Assembly: GCF_004006535.1 (NCBI RefSeq)
Contig: NZ_RLIH01000005.1
Coordinates: 1-64,000 of the forward strand
Source: Anaerosphaera multitolerans
GTDB taxonomy: Bacteria > Bacillota > Clostridia > Tissierellales > Peptoniphilaceae
Reading direction: 5' to 3'
DNA: 64,000 nucleotides
A program made the translations under genes and the position numbers. Position 1 is the stretch's first letter. Every line of letters starts with the position of its first letter. Under the pieces are notes generated by a model. The model ran no database searches, had not been told where the DNA came from, and saw only the letters and a list, made by a program, of their open reading frames with translations. Positions 34,713-44,513 of this stretch are shown here, piece after piece.

Positions 34713-35969
34713 TTAAACTAAACTAAGAGTATCTCTTGCTATCATCATTTCCTCGTCAGTTGGTACAACGAAAACCTTTATTGAAGAATCATCAGAAGAT
34801 ATTAACTGTTCCTTACCTCTAACATTATTTTTTGCCTTATCTATTTTTAATCCGAATACAGACATTTTATTAATAATATGCTCTCTAGTTTCAGGCGAAT
34901 TTTCTCCTAAACCTGCCGTAAATACAATGGCATCTATCTTATTAATATCTTCAAACTCAGTAATATATGAGCTAATGAACTTTCTAACTTTATCTTCAAA
35001 TACATCAAGAGCTAATTGTGCCCTTTCATTTCCGGCTTCCGCAGCTTCTTCTATATCTCTAAAATCAGAACTTACTCCGCTTATCCCAAGTACCCCTGAT
35101 TCTTTATTTAATATATTGGAAATTTCTTCTGTATTTAAGTTTTCCTTATCCATAATAAAAGTTACAATTGCAGGATCTATATCTCCACTACGTGTTCCCA
35201 TTGGTAATCCCTCTAAAGGAGTTAGTCCCATAGAAGTATTTACTGATTTTCCCTTTTTAATAGCGGAAATACTTGATCCGTTACCTAAGTGACAAGTTAT
35301 TAAGTTTACCTCTTCAACATTTTTATTTAACAACTCAGCCATTCTATGAGTTAGATATTTATGAGACGTTCCATGGAAACCATATCTTCTAATCTTATCT
35401 TCTTCATAATATTTATATGGTATTGCATATACATAATTTACTGGAGGCATACTTTGATGAAAAGCTGTGTCAAATACTGCAACTTGTTTAATACTTGGAA
35501 GTAATTTTTGACAAGCTTCTATTCCCATAATATTTGGTGGGTTATGAAGAGGTGCTAATTCAATATTTCTTTCTATAGCTTCCATAATATTTGGTGGGTT
35601 ATGAAGAGGTGCTAATTCAATATTTCTTTCTATAGCTTCCATCACCTTTTCATCAATTACAACACTTTCAGAAAAATCTTCTCCTCCATGGACTACTCTA
35701 TGGCCCACTGCTCCAATTTCATCAAGTGAGCTTACTGCTCCAAATTCAGAATTAGTTAATGCATCAATTACAGATTTTATAGCATTACTATGATCAGCTA
35801 ATGGTTTTTCAATAACCTGTTTTTCTTTTCCAATAGTTTCATGCTTTATGCGTGAGCCTTCAATTCCAATTCTCTCTACAAGTCCTTTAGCAATTACATT
35901 TTCATTATCCATATCTATAAGCTGATATTTTAATGAAGATGAACCGCAATTAATAACTAAAATTTTCAT
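34713..35969 (-). CDS. ackA: acetate kinase with an internal 19-residue tandem duplication
   Basis: AckA interconverts acetyl-phosphate and acetate with ATP synthesis. The 418-residue frame is intact, with [13 protein letters not shown] at the N-terminus, [11 protein letters not shown] (R91) and a normal C-terminus, but is about 20 residues longer than usual. The segment [19 protein letters not shown] occurs twice in a row (110-128, 129-147), so the active-site H123 of the family (in LHNPPN) is present as H123 and H142. The insert falls beside the substrate pocket, so activity is doubtful. Start ATG 35969 behind GGGGGAA. Confidence 0.92.
   Translation of the reverse strand: MKILVINCGSSSLKYQLIDMDNENVIAKGLVERIGIEGSRIKHETIGKEKQVIEKPLADHSNAIKSVIDALTNSEFGAVSSLDEIGAVGHRVVHGGEDFSESVVIDEKVMEAIERNIELAPLHNPPNIMEAIERNIELAPLHNPPNIMGIEACQKLLPSIKQVAVFDTAFHQSMPPVNYVYAIPYKYYEEDKIRRYGFHGTSHKYLTHRMAELLNKNVEEVNLITCHLGNGSSISAIKKGKSVNTSMGLTPLEGLPMGTRSGDIDPAIVTFIMDKENLNTEEISNILNKESGVLGISGVSSDFRDIEEAAEAGNERAQLALDVFEDKVRKFISSYITEFEDINKIDAIVFTAGLGENSPETREHIINKMSVFGLKIDKAKNNVRGKEQLISSDDSSIKVFVVPTDEEMMIARDTLSLV
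35525..35642. repeat. 57-bp exact tandem duplication in ackA
   Basis: Bases 35525-35585 are identical to 35582-35642, giving two perfect copies at a 57-bp period. The period is a multiple of three so the frame is kept. The absence of any mismatch implies a recent event. Confidence 0.95.
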
Positions 35970-36139
35970 ACGTTCCCCCTAAAATTTTTTACATTATAAT
36001 TATAACATATTTCCTTACTTTTCCCTGACACTTTACAATGAAAATTACATAAGTATCATTCAAAATATTTATATGGTAAGGTAGTGTGATATTATTATAT
36101 AATAAAATATAAATTAATAAAATACAGTAAGGAGTTCTT

Positions 36140-37330
36140 ATGAAGATAGCTGCAATAATTGCCGAATATAATCCTTTTCACAATGGACATAAATATCAAA
36201 TAGATAAAATTAAAGAACAAGGTTACTCTATAATAGTTCTTATGAGCTCATCTTTCACTCAAAGAGGAGAACCAGCAATTGTAAATAAGTTTCTCAGAAG
36301 TGAAATGGCTTTAAGAAATGGTGCAGATTTAGTTTTGGAACTTCCCAGTATATATTGCACTTCAAATGCGGAAATTTTCGCTAAGGGATCCGTTTTTATT
36401 TTAGATTCTTTAAATGTAGTTGATAATCTATTTTTTGGAAGTGAAAATAATTTAATTGAATTAAGTGAAATAACGGATTTAATAATAGAAAATAAAGATT
36501 ACATTGATAAGAAAATAAAATTTGAATTAAATACCGGTAAATCTTTTCTAAAGGCCAGAGAGGCTTCTTATGATTTTTTAAATTATAATCAAATTGAAAT
36601 GTTAAAAAAACCTAATAACATATTGGCATTGGAATATTTAAAAGCCTTAGGAGAATTTAATTCTCAAATTCAACCAAAGTCTATAAAAAGAAAATCCGTT
36701 AGACACAATTCTAAAATTACCAAAGCCGAATTTTCTTCAGCATCAAATATAAGAAATTTAATTTTAAGTGGTGATTTAACTTCTGTTGAAAAATTTATGC
36801 CACAGAGCGCTTTTAATATTCTTAAAAACTCTACTTATAATAATTTCAACAATTATTTTGATATTTTAAAATACATAATATTAAAAAACGACTTGAAATA
36901 TTCTAATTATTTTGATTATGAAAATGGATTGGAAAATAGATTTTTAAATAATTTAAATTCCAAAGATATTTATTCTTTTATTAATTCCATAACTAGTAAA
37001 AGATATACTAAATCAAGAATTTCAAGATTACTTGTGCAAATTCTACTTGACCTAGATAAATTTTTTATTTTAAAAAGTTTTGCTAAACCCTATATTAGAA
37101 TTTTAGGTTCAAATGAAATAGGATTTAATATTATTAAAGAAATAAAAAAAGAAAACTATATAATTGAAAAGTTCTCCAATATTAATAAACTTCCCGCAGA
37201 AAGTATTATTAAACAGATTGCCTTAAAAGAAAAGTTTTCCACAAATATTTATAATATTATTACAAATAATAATATTAATGAAGATTATTTTAAAAATTAT
37301 ATAATCCTAAAAAAAGAACTTGGAGATTAA
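36140..37330 (+). CDS. tmcAL: tRNA(Met) cytidine acetate ligase
   Basis: TmcAL (YlbM) activates acetate with ATP to make N4-acetylcytidine at the elongator tRNA-Met wobble position. The 396-residue protein has the nucleotidyltransferase motif AEYNPFHNGHKYQI (8-21), LRSEMALRNGADLVLELP and SASNIRNLI. It diverges from ackA, a common neighbour that controls the acetate pool. Confidence 0.92.
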   Translation: MKIAAIIAEYNPFHNGHKYQIDKIKEQGYSIIVLMSSSFTQRGEPAIVNKFLRSEMALRNGADLVLELPSIYCTSNAEIFAKGSVFILDSLNVVDNLFFGSENNLIELSEITDLIIENKDYIDKKIKFELNTGKSFLKAREASYDFLNYNQIEMLKKPNNILALEYLKALGEFNSQIQPKSIKRKSVRHNSKITKAEFSSASNIRNLILSGDLTSVEKFMPQSAFNILKNSTYNNFNNYFDILKYIILKNDLKYSNYFDYENGLENRFLNNLNSKDIYSFINSITSKRYTKSRISRLLVQILLDLDKFFILKSFAKPYIRILGSNEIGFNIIKEIKKENYIIEKFSNINKLPAESIIKQIALKEKFSTNIYNIITNNNINEDYFKNYIILKKELGD

Positions 37331-37767
37331 CCTCTAAGTTCTTGTCTATTTTCATTTAACATTTTAATTATTTCAGAAAGTTTTACTTGAGTATTCTCTA
37401 GGAGTTGATCGGCATAATCTCTTGCTCCTTCTCTAATTTGCAAAGACTCGTCATTGGCCTTTCTAAGTATTTCATTGGCTCTTTCATTTGCTTGTTTAAC
37501 TAATTGATTCTCCGAAATTATTTCTTCAGCATGAGCTTTTGCTCCGTTAATAATTCGTTCCGCTTCAGACTGAGCACTTTGCATTATAGTACCTCTATCG
37601 GCACATATTTTTTTCGCCTCTCTTAATTCTTCAGGAAAATCTTCTTTCATTTCAGTGACTATTTCAAGAAATTCGTCTCTATCTATCATGGCTTTTCCCG
37701 TTAATGGAATTTGACCTGATGCTTCTATTAAATCTTCAAGTTCTTCAACTAATTCCAACAAACTCAT
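37327..37767 (-). CDS. coiled-coil protein of unknown function
   Basis: The 146-residue protein is almost wholly helical: an LLELVEELEDLIEASGQIPL opening followed by Ala/Glu-rich repeats (AQSEAERIINGAKAHAEEII). It resembles the short coiled-coil proteins annotated as ATPase or DivIVA-like next to coaD in Clostridia, without a catalytic motif. Start ATG 37767 is one base after coaD; its stop overlaps the tmcAL end. Confidence 0.75.
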   Translation of the reverse strand: MSLLELVEELEDLIEASGQIPLTGKAMIDRDEFLEIVTEMKEDFPEELREAKKICADRGTIMQSAQSEAERIINGAKAHAEEIISENQLVKQANERANEILRKANDESLQIREGARDYADQLLENTQVKLSEIIKMLNENRQELRG

Positions 37768-37768
37768 A

Positions 37769-38251
37769 TTATTTACCTCCTTTTATTTTATCCATCATTG
37801 CTTTACCCACTATGTCTGGTACAAAAATGGATAAATCACCGTTGAATTGTGCTACTTCTTTTGCAAGGGTCGAGCTAACAAATGAATTTTCATCTGAAGC
37901 CAGTAAAAAAATAGTTTCAACACCATCTTTATAGTGCATATTTGCTCTAGCAAGAGTGTATTCACTTTCATAATCCATAGATGTTCGAATACCTCTTACA
38001 ACAGTTCGGCAATTTTTTTTCTTGGCATAATCAACTAATAAGCCTTCAAAAGAATCTATTTCTATATTTTCCTCTTTATCTAAAACCCTACTTAAAAGAT
38101 CCAATCGTTCTTCAACAGAAAACATTACTTTTTTGTTTCTGTTATTTAGCACAGCTACAATAACTTCACCAAATATATCTCTTGATCTAAGTATTATGTC
38201 AATATGACCATTTGTTACCGGATCAAAACTCCCAGCATAAATAACTTTCAT
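37769..38251 (-). CDS. coaD: phosphopantetheine adenylyltransferase
   Basis: CoaD makes dephospho-CoA from 4'-phosphopantetheine and ATP. The 160-residue protein has YAGSFDPVTNGHIDII (H18) and the VRGIRTSMDYESE loop; SSTLAKEVAQFNG is the usual C-terminal segment. It overlaps rsmD by four bases, a widespread arrangement. Confidence 0.96.
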   Translation of the reverse strand: MKVIYAGSFDPVTNGHIDIILRSRDIFGEVIVAVLNNRNKKVMFSVEERLDLLSRVLDKEENIEIDSFEGLLVDYAKKKNCRTVVRGIRTSMDYESEYTLARANMHYKDGVETIFLLASDENSFVSSTLAKEVAQFNGDLSIFVPDIVGKAMMDKIKGGK

Positions 38252-38793
38252 TTAATTTTCCAAACTCCTATTGAAGTATTACCATATTTTTTGTACTTAA
38301 CCATTTCCAAAGAATCATTAAAATCTAAATCAAAGTTACTGTTTTGTTCAATTATCAAAAAGCCTTCTCTCTTTAATGACTCATTTTTTAAAATGCTTTT
38401 AACAACTTCCATATATAAAGTTTTATTTTCATAAGGAGGATCGACATAAATGTAATCAAACTTAATATTATTATATTTTTTTAAAAAAACTAAGGCATCT
38501 ATTTTTAAAACAGTAGATTTTTGACTTAAATTTGTTTTTTCAAGATTTCTCCTAATAATATCAATTGCTTTTACGTTATTGTCAATAAAGTAACAATGAG
38601 CAGCTCCTCTGGATAAAAATTCTATACCTATTGAACCGCTTCCGGAAAATAAGTCTAAAACATATGTATCAAAAAAGTTTTGACCAAGTATATTAAATAC
38701 ATTTTCTTTTATTCTATCTTCCGTTGGTCTTGTAGAATTCCCTTTAAGGGTTTCTAATTTTATACCCCTATTAATACCAGATATTACCCTCAT
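38248..38793 (-). CDS. rsmD: 16S rRNA (guanine-966-N2)-methyltransferase
   Basis: The 181-residue protein has the RsmD start RVISGINRGIKLE, SAM-binding VLDLFSGSGSIGIEFLSRG and the catalytic DPPY. The order rsmD-coaD is conserved in many bacteria. Confidence 0.94.
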   Translation of the reverse strand: MRVISGINRGIKLETLKGNSTRPTEDRIKENVFNILGQNFFDTYVLDLFSGSGSIGIEFLSRGAAHCYFIDNNVKAIDIIRRNLEKTNLSQKSTVLKIDALVFLKKYNNIKFDYIYVDPPYENKTLYMEVVKSILKNESLKREGFLIIEQNSNFDLDFNDSLEMVKYKKYGNTSIGVWKIK

Positions 38794-38847
38794 TTTTCCT
38801 CCAAATTTACTTTATTCTAACATATATTGCGCTCAATAACAATAAAG

Positions 38848-40890
38848 TTAATTAAGTATTGAAACGTCAATTTTTAAATTACCCAAAATATGTTTTTTCA
38901 ATTTAAGTTTTTCCTCTTCTTCTAAGGAATCTTTATTCTTAAAAATATTTTGAGCTTCACTTTGTGCATATTTTAATATGTTTAAATCTCTAGGAAACTG
39001 AGAAATTTTTAAAGTATTAATTCCAGACTGTTTAACACCTAAAATATCCCCACTTCCTCTAAGCTCCAAATCTTTATTAGCAATATAAAATCCATCAGTA
39101 GAGTCTGTCATTACCTTCATCCTTTCCCAGGAAATTTTACTTTGTGAAGTATTATATAAAATACAATAACTCTTATGTGAAGATCTGCCAACTCTACCTC
39201 TTAGTTGATGAAGTTGAGCCAAACCAAAGCGTTCTGCATTATAAATTAGTATAACAGTTGCATTTGGTACGTTAACACCAACCTCAACTACTGTTGTGGA
39301 AACTATTACGTCAATTTCACCTTCGCTATATTTTTCCATTACTTCATTTTTTTCATCATTTGACATTTTTCCATGAAGTAAAGCTATGTTTAAATCGCTA
39401 AACTGATTTTCCTTTAAATATTCATAAACTTCTGTAGCCGAATCCAATTCAAAATGTTCGCTTTCCTCTATTAAGGGACATATTACATAGGCTTGTCTTC
39501 CCTTTTTTACTTCATTTTTTATAAAAACAAGCGCCCTATCCAACATAGTTTCATTAATCGCTATTGTATCTATTTTCTGTCTGTTTGGAGGCATAGTATC
39601 TATTGTAGATATATCAAGATCTCCATATAGTACAAGAGCTAAAGTTCGTGGAATCGGCGTTGCAGTCATAACTAAAGTATGAGCGGATTTTTCTTTAACA
39701 TTTAAAGACTGTCTTTGCCTAACTCCAAATCTATGTTGCTCATCTGTAACATTTAAACCCAGATTATGAAATTCCACATTCTCTTCAATTAAGGCGTGTG
39801 TTCCTATTAAAATATCAATTTCACCATTGTAAATTCCCGTTAAAATTCTATTTTTATTTTTAACAGATGTACTTCCAACCAATAATTCAACTTTTACTCC
39901 TAAGGGTTCTAATATATTTCTGAAGTTTTCTAAATGTTGCCTTGCTAAAATTTCTGTAGGCACCATTATCGTAGACTGGAAACCATTTAAAAAAGTTAAA
40001 TACATTGCCACAATAGCTATAATTGTCTTTCCGGAACCCACATCACCTTGTAAAAGACGATTCATCCTCTTACCCGAGGTCATATCTTTAAAAATTTCTT
40101 CAACTACCTTGCTTTGACCGGAAGTTAATTTAAAACTTAAATTATTAATAAAATTATATATTTCACTTTCTAACTTATAGGGTTTCACTTCCATCTCTAT
40201 ATCTTTATTTCTTAAAGTGAATAAAGTCAATTGGAAAAAGAATAACTCTTCAAAAACCAATCTCTGTCTGGCTTTAATCAAACTTCTTTTATTTTTAGGT
40301 ATGTGAATGTTTTTAATAGATTCATTTTTATCCATCAAATCGTATTTTCTTATTAATTGGGCAGGAAGATTCTCTTCAAATAATTTTAAATCTACAACCT
40401 GTTCAACTGCTTTTATAATTTCATTATTACTTATATCTTTTTTAAGAGGATAAATCGGATAAATTTTCCCGAATTTGTTTTTTTCACTTAAAATTTTAAA
40501 AGATGGATTTGTCAATTGCACTTGACCTTTAAATTTTGTAACTTTTCCGGAAATTAAATATGCTTCACCTATTTTAATTTGATTTTTAATATATCTCATA
40601 TTAAAAAAGCTCATCTTTCCCGTTCCGGAGTTATCTTCTATTAAAAAAGAAGTAATTGACAGATTTCTTTTTATTCTTCTATCTTCTAAAACAGATAATA
40701 CTTTAACTATAAAAGTTGCTTTCTCTTCAATGTCAGCTTCATATAAAAGTTTGAAATTACTTTGATCTTCATAATCCCTCGGATAATAATTTAATAAATC
40801 TCCTATGTTTTCTATTTCCAACTCGGCAAATTTTTTTCCTCTTTTTTCTCCAATTCCTTTGAGTGCGGTAATTTTACTTTCTAATTTCAA
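38848..40890 (-). CDS. recG: ATP-dependent DNA helicase RecG
   Basis: The 680-residue helicase reverses stalled replication forks and branch migrates junctions. It has the wedge/OB domain (about 55-150), Walker A GDVGSGKT, the motif II DEQH in TDEQHRFGVRQR, TATPIPRT and the C-terminal LRGRVGRSSH region. Length is normal. It follows the fakA operon with a hairpin between. Confidence 0.95.
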   Translation of the reverse strand: MKLESKITALKGIGEKRGKKFAELEIENIGDLLNYYPRDYEDQSNFKLLYEADIEEKATFIVKVLSVLEDRRIKRNLSITSFLIEDNSGTGKMSFFNMRYIKNQIKIGEAYLISGKVTKFKGQVQLTNPSFKILSEKNKFGKIYPIYPLKKDISNNEIIKAVEQVVDLKLFEENLPAQLIRKYDLMDKNESIKNIHIPKNKRSLIKARQRLVFEELFFFQLTLFTLRNKDIEMEVKPYKLESEIYNFINNLSFKLTSGQSKVVEEIFKDMTSGKRMNRLLQGDVGSGKTIIAIVAMYLTFLNGFQSTIMVPTEILARQHLENFRNILEPLGVKVELLVGSTSVKNKNRILTGIYNGEIDILIGTHALIEENVEFHNLGLNVTDEQHRFGVRQRQSLNVKEKSAHTLVMTATPIPRTLALVLYGDLDISTIDTMPPNRQKIDTIAINETMLDRALVFIKNEVKKGRQAYVICPLIEESEHFELDSATEVYEYLKENQFSDLNIALLHGKMSNDEKNEVMEKYSEGEIDVIVSTTVVEVGVNVPNATVILIYNAERFGLAQLHQLRGRVGRSSHKSYCILYNTSQSKISWERMKVMTDSTDGFYIANKDLELRGSGDILGVKQSGINTLKISQFPRDLNILKYAQSEAQNIFKNKDSLEEEEKLKLKKHILGNLKIDVSILN

Positions 40891-40913
40891 TTTATCACCT
40901 TCTTATTTGAAAA

Positions 40914-40934
40914 CCTCACATTTTAAATGTGAGG
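40914..40934 (-). terminator. hairpin between fakA and recG
   Basis: CCTCACATTTTAAATGTGAGG (40914-40934) is a perfect dyad; on the minus strand it is followed by TTTTC. It probably terminates the Asp23-fakA transcript partly, with readthrough into recG possible. Confidence 0.65.
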
Positions 40935-40940
40935 CTTAAA

Positions 40941-42596
40941 TTATTCTAATGAAATTATATAGTAATAAAGCGGCTGTAAGCCATCTATTAAATCAATATC
41001 CAAATCTGTATATTTTTCTTGAAGTTCCTCTAATAGTTCTTGAGCATCTTCTTTTCCTACATCTTCACCTCTATAGAGAGTTATCATAGAAATATCATCA
41101 TTTATTAAATTCTCTATTAATTCAACAGTAGTGGTTTTTATATCTTCATTACAAGATAAAATTTCCTTTCCGCTAAGTCCAATAATATCTCCTTCACTTA
41201 TGTCTTTTCCATTTATTTGAGTATCTCTTACAGCGTAGGTAACTTGAGCAGAAATTACATCTTTAATTGCACTGTTAATATTTTCAATATTTTTATCTAA
41301 GTCTGCTTCATAGTCAAAGGAAAGTAACCCAGCCACACCTTGAGGAATTGATTTTGTACCTATTACATAAATATTTCTCTCGCTTAAATCTCTAGCTTGT
41401 TCAGCTGCAAGTATAATATTTCCATTGTTGGGAAGTATAAACACATTTTCACCACTTACATTATCAATAGCATTTAAAAAGTCTTCAGTACTTGGATTCA
41501 TAGTCTGTCCACCCTCTACTATATAGTCCACACCAAGAGATTTGAAAACTTCGTTTATACCTTTTCCTATTGAAACTGAAATGAAAGAATATTTTTTGTC
41601 AATTTTATTTTCTTCTTCGCTTTGAGCCTTAGCCACATCTGCTTCATCAAAAAGTATTTCTCGATGTTGATATCTCATATTATCTATTTTAATATCCTGA
41701 AGACCGCCTAACTCAACTCCATATTCCAGTGCTTTCCCCGGATTATTAGTATGAACATGTACTTTTATTAAACCCGTACCTTCTCCGCCTACTACTAACA
41801 AACTATCGCCTAATTTCGCAAGCTTATTTTTAAAGCTATTGAGGTCATTATAATCAGTATTAATTATAAACTCTGTACAATATCCATACTTTATATCTTC
41901 ATTTACAGGTTTAAAACTAACTTCTTTCTGTGCTTTCTTCTTCAATATATCATCATCTTCTACATTTTCAATGTTTTCACCATTTAATGCTTTATATGCA
42001 CCTTCAAGTAAAACAACTAAGCCCTTACCTCCTGCATCTACAACACCTGCATCTTTAAGCACTTGTAGTTTTTCAGGCGTTTTATCAAGAGATTTATTGG
42101 CTTCAACTATTACATCTTTAAGAAATATCAGAATATCATCGTATTGCTTAAAGCTTTTTACAGCAAAATCAGCTGTTTCTCTACCCACTGTTAAAATAGT
42201 TCCCTCTGTTGGTTTCATCACCGCTTTATAGGTAGTCTCTGACGCTCTTTTAAAGGCATATGCCAGTTCTTCAATAGAAGCTTCGCTTAACCCTTCTAAA
42301 CCCTCAGAAAACCCTCTTAACAGCTGTGAAAGTATTACTCCAGAATTACCTCTGGCACCCATTAGAGAACCCCTTGCTGCAGCTTTTGCTATCTCTTCAA
42401 TATATTCATCTTTTTCAACAAGTTCAACTTGTTTTAAAGATGATTTTGCCGTAAGAGACATATTAGTTCCCGTATCTCCATCTGGAACAGGGAATACATT
42501 TAGCGCATTAACCTCTTCTTTATTTAATATGAGGTAGTTCACTGCACCAATAATGGCCTTTTTAAGCAATACACCATTTAATTTGTTTGTTTTCAA
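40941..42596 (-). CDS. fakA: fatty acid kinase catalytic subunit (DAK2 domain)
   Basis: FakA with FakB phosphorylates exogenous fatty acids for lipid synthesis. The 551-residue protein has the N-terminal DhaL-type nucleotide site (FPVPDGDTGTNMSLT) and GARGNSGVILSQLLRGF, then the long middle and C-terminal domains of the YloV family. It follows an Asp23 family gene as in Bacillus. Confidence 0.92.
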   Translation of the reverse strand: MKTNKLNGVLLKKAIIGAVNYLILNKEEVNALNVFPVPDGDTGTNMSLTAKSSLKQVELVEKDEYIEEIAKAAARGSLMGARGNSGVILSQLLRGFSEGLEGLSEASIEELAYAFKRASETTYKAVMKPTEGTILTVGRETADFAVKSFKQYDDILIFLKDVIVEANKSLDKTPEKLQVLKDAGVVDAGGKGLVVLLEGAYKALNGENIENVEDDDILKKKAQKEVSFKPVNEDIKYGYCTEFIINTDYNDLNSFKNKLAKLGDSLLVVGGEGTGLIKVHVHTNNPGKALEYGVELGGLQDIKIDNMRYQHREILFDEADVAKAQSEEENKIDKKYSFISVSIGKGINEVFKSLGVDYIVEGGQTMNPSTEDFLNAIDNVSGENVFILPNNGNIILAAEQARDLSERNIYVIGTKSIPQGVAGLLSFDYEADLDKNIENINSAIKDVISAQVTYAVRDTQINGKDISEGDIIGLSGKEILSCNEDIKTTTVELIENLINDDISMITLYRGEDVGKEDAQELLEELQEKYTDLDIDLIDGLQPLYYYIISLE

Positions 42597-42609
42597 AGAA
42601 CTGCCTCCA

Positions 42610-42963
42610 TTATTTTAATCTTATTCCCTCTACAAAAACTTCAATATTATCAACCTTTAATCCTGTAAGATTTTCTATATTAAATCTTACTCTATCAATA
42701 ATATTTTCGCCTACAACCGATATTTTTACTCCATATTCAAGCACAACATGAAGTTCTATATTTATTTGATTATCCTCAGTACTAACTTTTATTCCCTTAG
42801 ATAAATTGTCAAATTTTAAAATTTCCAAAAGACCATCTGTGGCACTTTTTGAAGCCATACCTACGATTCCATAGCTTTCCATAGCAGAAATCCCAGCTAT
42901 ATGGGCCAAGACAGTGTTTTCAATAATTATATTTCCGCCATCAGTTTTAACATTTGCAGACAT
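42610..42963 (-). CDS. Asp23/Gls24 family protein (YloU-like)
   Basis: The 117-residue alkaline-shock-type protein has the GNIIIENTVLAHIAGISAME opening and the VDNIEVFVEGIRL end. The pairing with fakA (13 bases) matches yloU-yloV. Role in the envelope is inferred from the family only. Confidence 0.9.
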   Translation of the reverse strand: MSANVKTDGGNIIIENTVLAHIAGISAMESYGIVGMASKSATDGLLEILKFDNLSKGIKVSTEDNQINIELHVVLEYGVKISVVGENIIDRVRFNIENLTGLKVDNIEVFVEGIRLK

Positions 42964-43113
42964 AATGCACCTCCTAAATACTAGCTTTTACACTATTATA
43001 CCATCAAAATCAAATTTCAGAAAATATATTTTAATAATGTAAAAACAATTTGCCAAAATCCATATATCTGTGGTAAAATGAGTAAGCTATGAAAGAATCA
43101 AGGAGGTGTCACT

Positions 43114-43305
43114 ATGTCAAGAAAATGCGACGTATGTGGAAAGCAAAAGCTTTTCGGAAATACTATTTCTTTTTCACATAAAAGAGGCAATAGAAGCTGG
43201 TCTCCTAACATTAGAAGAGTAAGAGCTGTTGTAAATGGCCAATCTAAAAGAATTAATGTTTGTACTAGATGTTTAAGATCTGGAAAAGTGGAAAGAGCAA
43301 TTTAA
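43114..43305 (+). CDS. rpmB: 50S ribosomal protein L28
   Basis: Sixty-three residues starting MSRKCDVCGKQKLFGN, with the zinc-ribbon type CDVC and CTRC pairs. It is divergent from the Asp23 gene, the usual rpmB-yloU layout. Strong AAGGAGGTG site. Confidence 0.96.
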   Translation: MSRKCDVCGKQKLFGNTISFSHKRGNRSWSPNIRRVRAVVNGQSKRINVCTRCLRSGKVERAI

Positions 43306-43343
43306 TTTATTTAATTTTTAATATCTTGCAAAATATTAAAAAT

Positions 43344-43367
43344 AGGACTGTTTATCAGTCCTTTTTT
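43344..43367 (+). terminator. terminator after rpmB
   Basis: AGGACTG (43344-43350) pairs with CAGTCCT (43356-43362), followed by TTTTT. Confidence 0.85.
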
Positions 43368-43389
43368 ATTTTAAAACCTTTACGGTTTT

Positions 43390-43464
43390 TGGAGCGGAAA
43401 ACGAGATTCGAACTCGCGACCCTCGCCTTGGCAAGGCGATGCTCTACCACTGAGCCATTTCCGC
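43390..43464 (-). tRNA. tRNA-Gly (GCC)
   Basis: On the minus strand the acceptor GCGGAAA pairs with TTTCCGC, the T arm has GTTCGAATC and the anticodon loop CTTGCCAAG gives GCC for glycine. The CCA end is encoded. Confidence 0.95.
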
Positions 43465-43596
43465 ATATATTATTTAATTATTTTGTATTATAACATATAG
43501 CTAAAATCTGTCAATAGATTTAAAACTACTATAATACCATCCCTTTATATTGTAACTTAAGCTTTAAAAGTTTTAATATAAAGAATACTTTCTGTG

Positions 43597-43629
43597 AGAA
43601 ATGAAGTGTGAGAGCCACACTTCATTTCT
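43597..43629. repeat. perfect 14-bp hairpin without a T tract
   Basis: AGAAATGAAGTGTG (43597-43610) and CACACTTCATTTCT (43616-43629) pair completely around a five-base loop, four bases after the hslO stop. Neither strand has a following T run, so it is not a standard intrinsic terminator; it could stabilise the 3' end of the mRNA. Confidence 0.7.
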
Positions 43630-43633
43630 AATG

Positions 43634-44512
43634 TTACACTAACTTTGTAATCATATTATTTAATTCCTCTTTATCAAAGGTATACTTTTTATTACAAAAA
43701 TGGCAACTAAGTTCCACCTTACCATCTTCTTCCAAGATGTTTTCCAATTCATCTTTACCCAATGCTATTAGTGCACTTTCCACTTTCTCCTCTGAACAAT
43801 CACATTCATAATAAACTTCTTTTACATCAAGGAATTTTACCTTTAACCCTTTTAAAATTAAGTTTATAATATCTTCTGCACTATGTCCCAAACTTATTAA
43901 TTGAGATACATTTCCTAAATCCTTTAAATTATCTTCTATTAGAGAAATCACTTCTTCTTCAGCATTTGGCAAAAGTTGTAATATAAAACCTCCTGCTGCC
44001 TTAATAGTGTAGTCCACATCAACTAAAACTCCCAAACCTACAGCAGAGGGAATCTGTTCTGACGTATATAAATAATTTGCTATATCCTCGGCAATTTCAC
44101 CTGACACTAGGTTTACCTGACCTACATAAGGCTCTTTAAGACCCATATCTGTTACTACTGTCAAAATTCCCTTTCCAACTAAAGCTCCTACATCAATTTT
44201 ATTGTCCGACTCTCGTATAGGTTTATCAGCTAACGGATTATTTACATATCCTTTGATTTTTCCGTCATTTTTCCCTGTCACTACAATTCGTCCAATAGGA
44301 CCGTCACCATTTATATTTATAGTTATAGAATCTTTTTCATTTTTTAAAGAATTGGTCATTAATAAACCTGCTGTTAAAGTTCTTCCAAGTGCAGATGAAG
44401 CTGTTCTTGAAAGATTATGTGTAACTCTGGCTTTTTCAACAACCCCTGTAGTAATTCCCGCTGATATTTTTATGGAACCACTTTCGTCAATTGCTCTTAC
44501 AATGTAATCCAT
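43634..44512 (-). CDS. hslO: redox-regulated chaperone Hsp33
   Basis: Hsp33 holds unfolding proteins under oxidative stress. The 292-residue protein has the redox zinc centre CDC (about 240) and CHFC (about 271) near the C-terminus. Start ATG 44512 lies behind AGGAGG, which is located in the end of the methyltransferase gene, so the two genes are coupled. Confidence 0.94.
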   Translation of the reverse strand: MDYIVRAIDESGSIKISAGITTGVVEKARVTHNLSRTASSALGRTLTAGLLMTNSLKNEKDSITININGDGPIGRIVVTGKNDGKIKGYVNNPLADKPIRESDNKIDVGALVGKGILTVVTDMGLKEPYVGQVNLVSGEIAEDIANYLYTSEQIPSAVGLGVLVDVDYTIKAAGGFILQLLPNAEEEVISLIEDNLKDLGNVSQLISLGHSAEDIINLILKGLKVKFLDVKEVYYECDCSEEKVESALIALGKDELENILEEDGKVELSCHFCNKKYTFDKEELNNMITKLV

Positions 44513-44513
44513 A

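Noticed and set aside
43269-43493. Plus-strand ORF across tRNA-Gly
   Set aside because: The translated piece is the antisense of a tRNA plus terminator, a frequent false gene.
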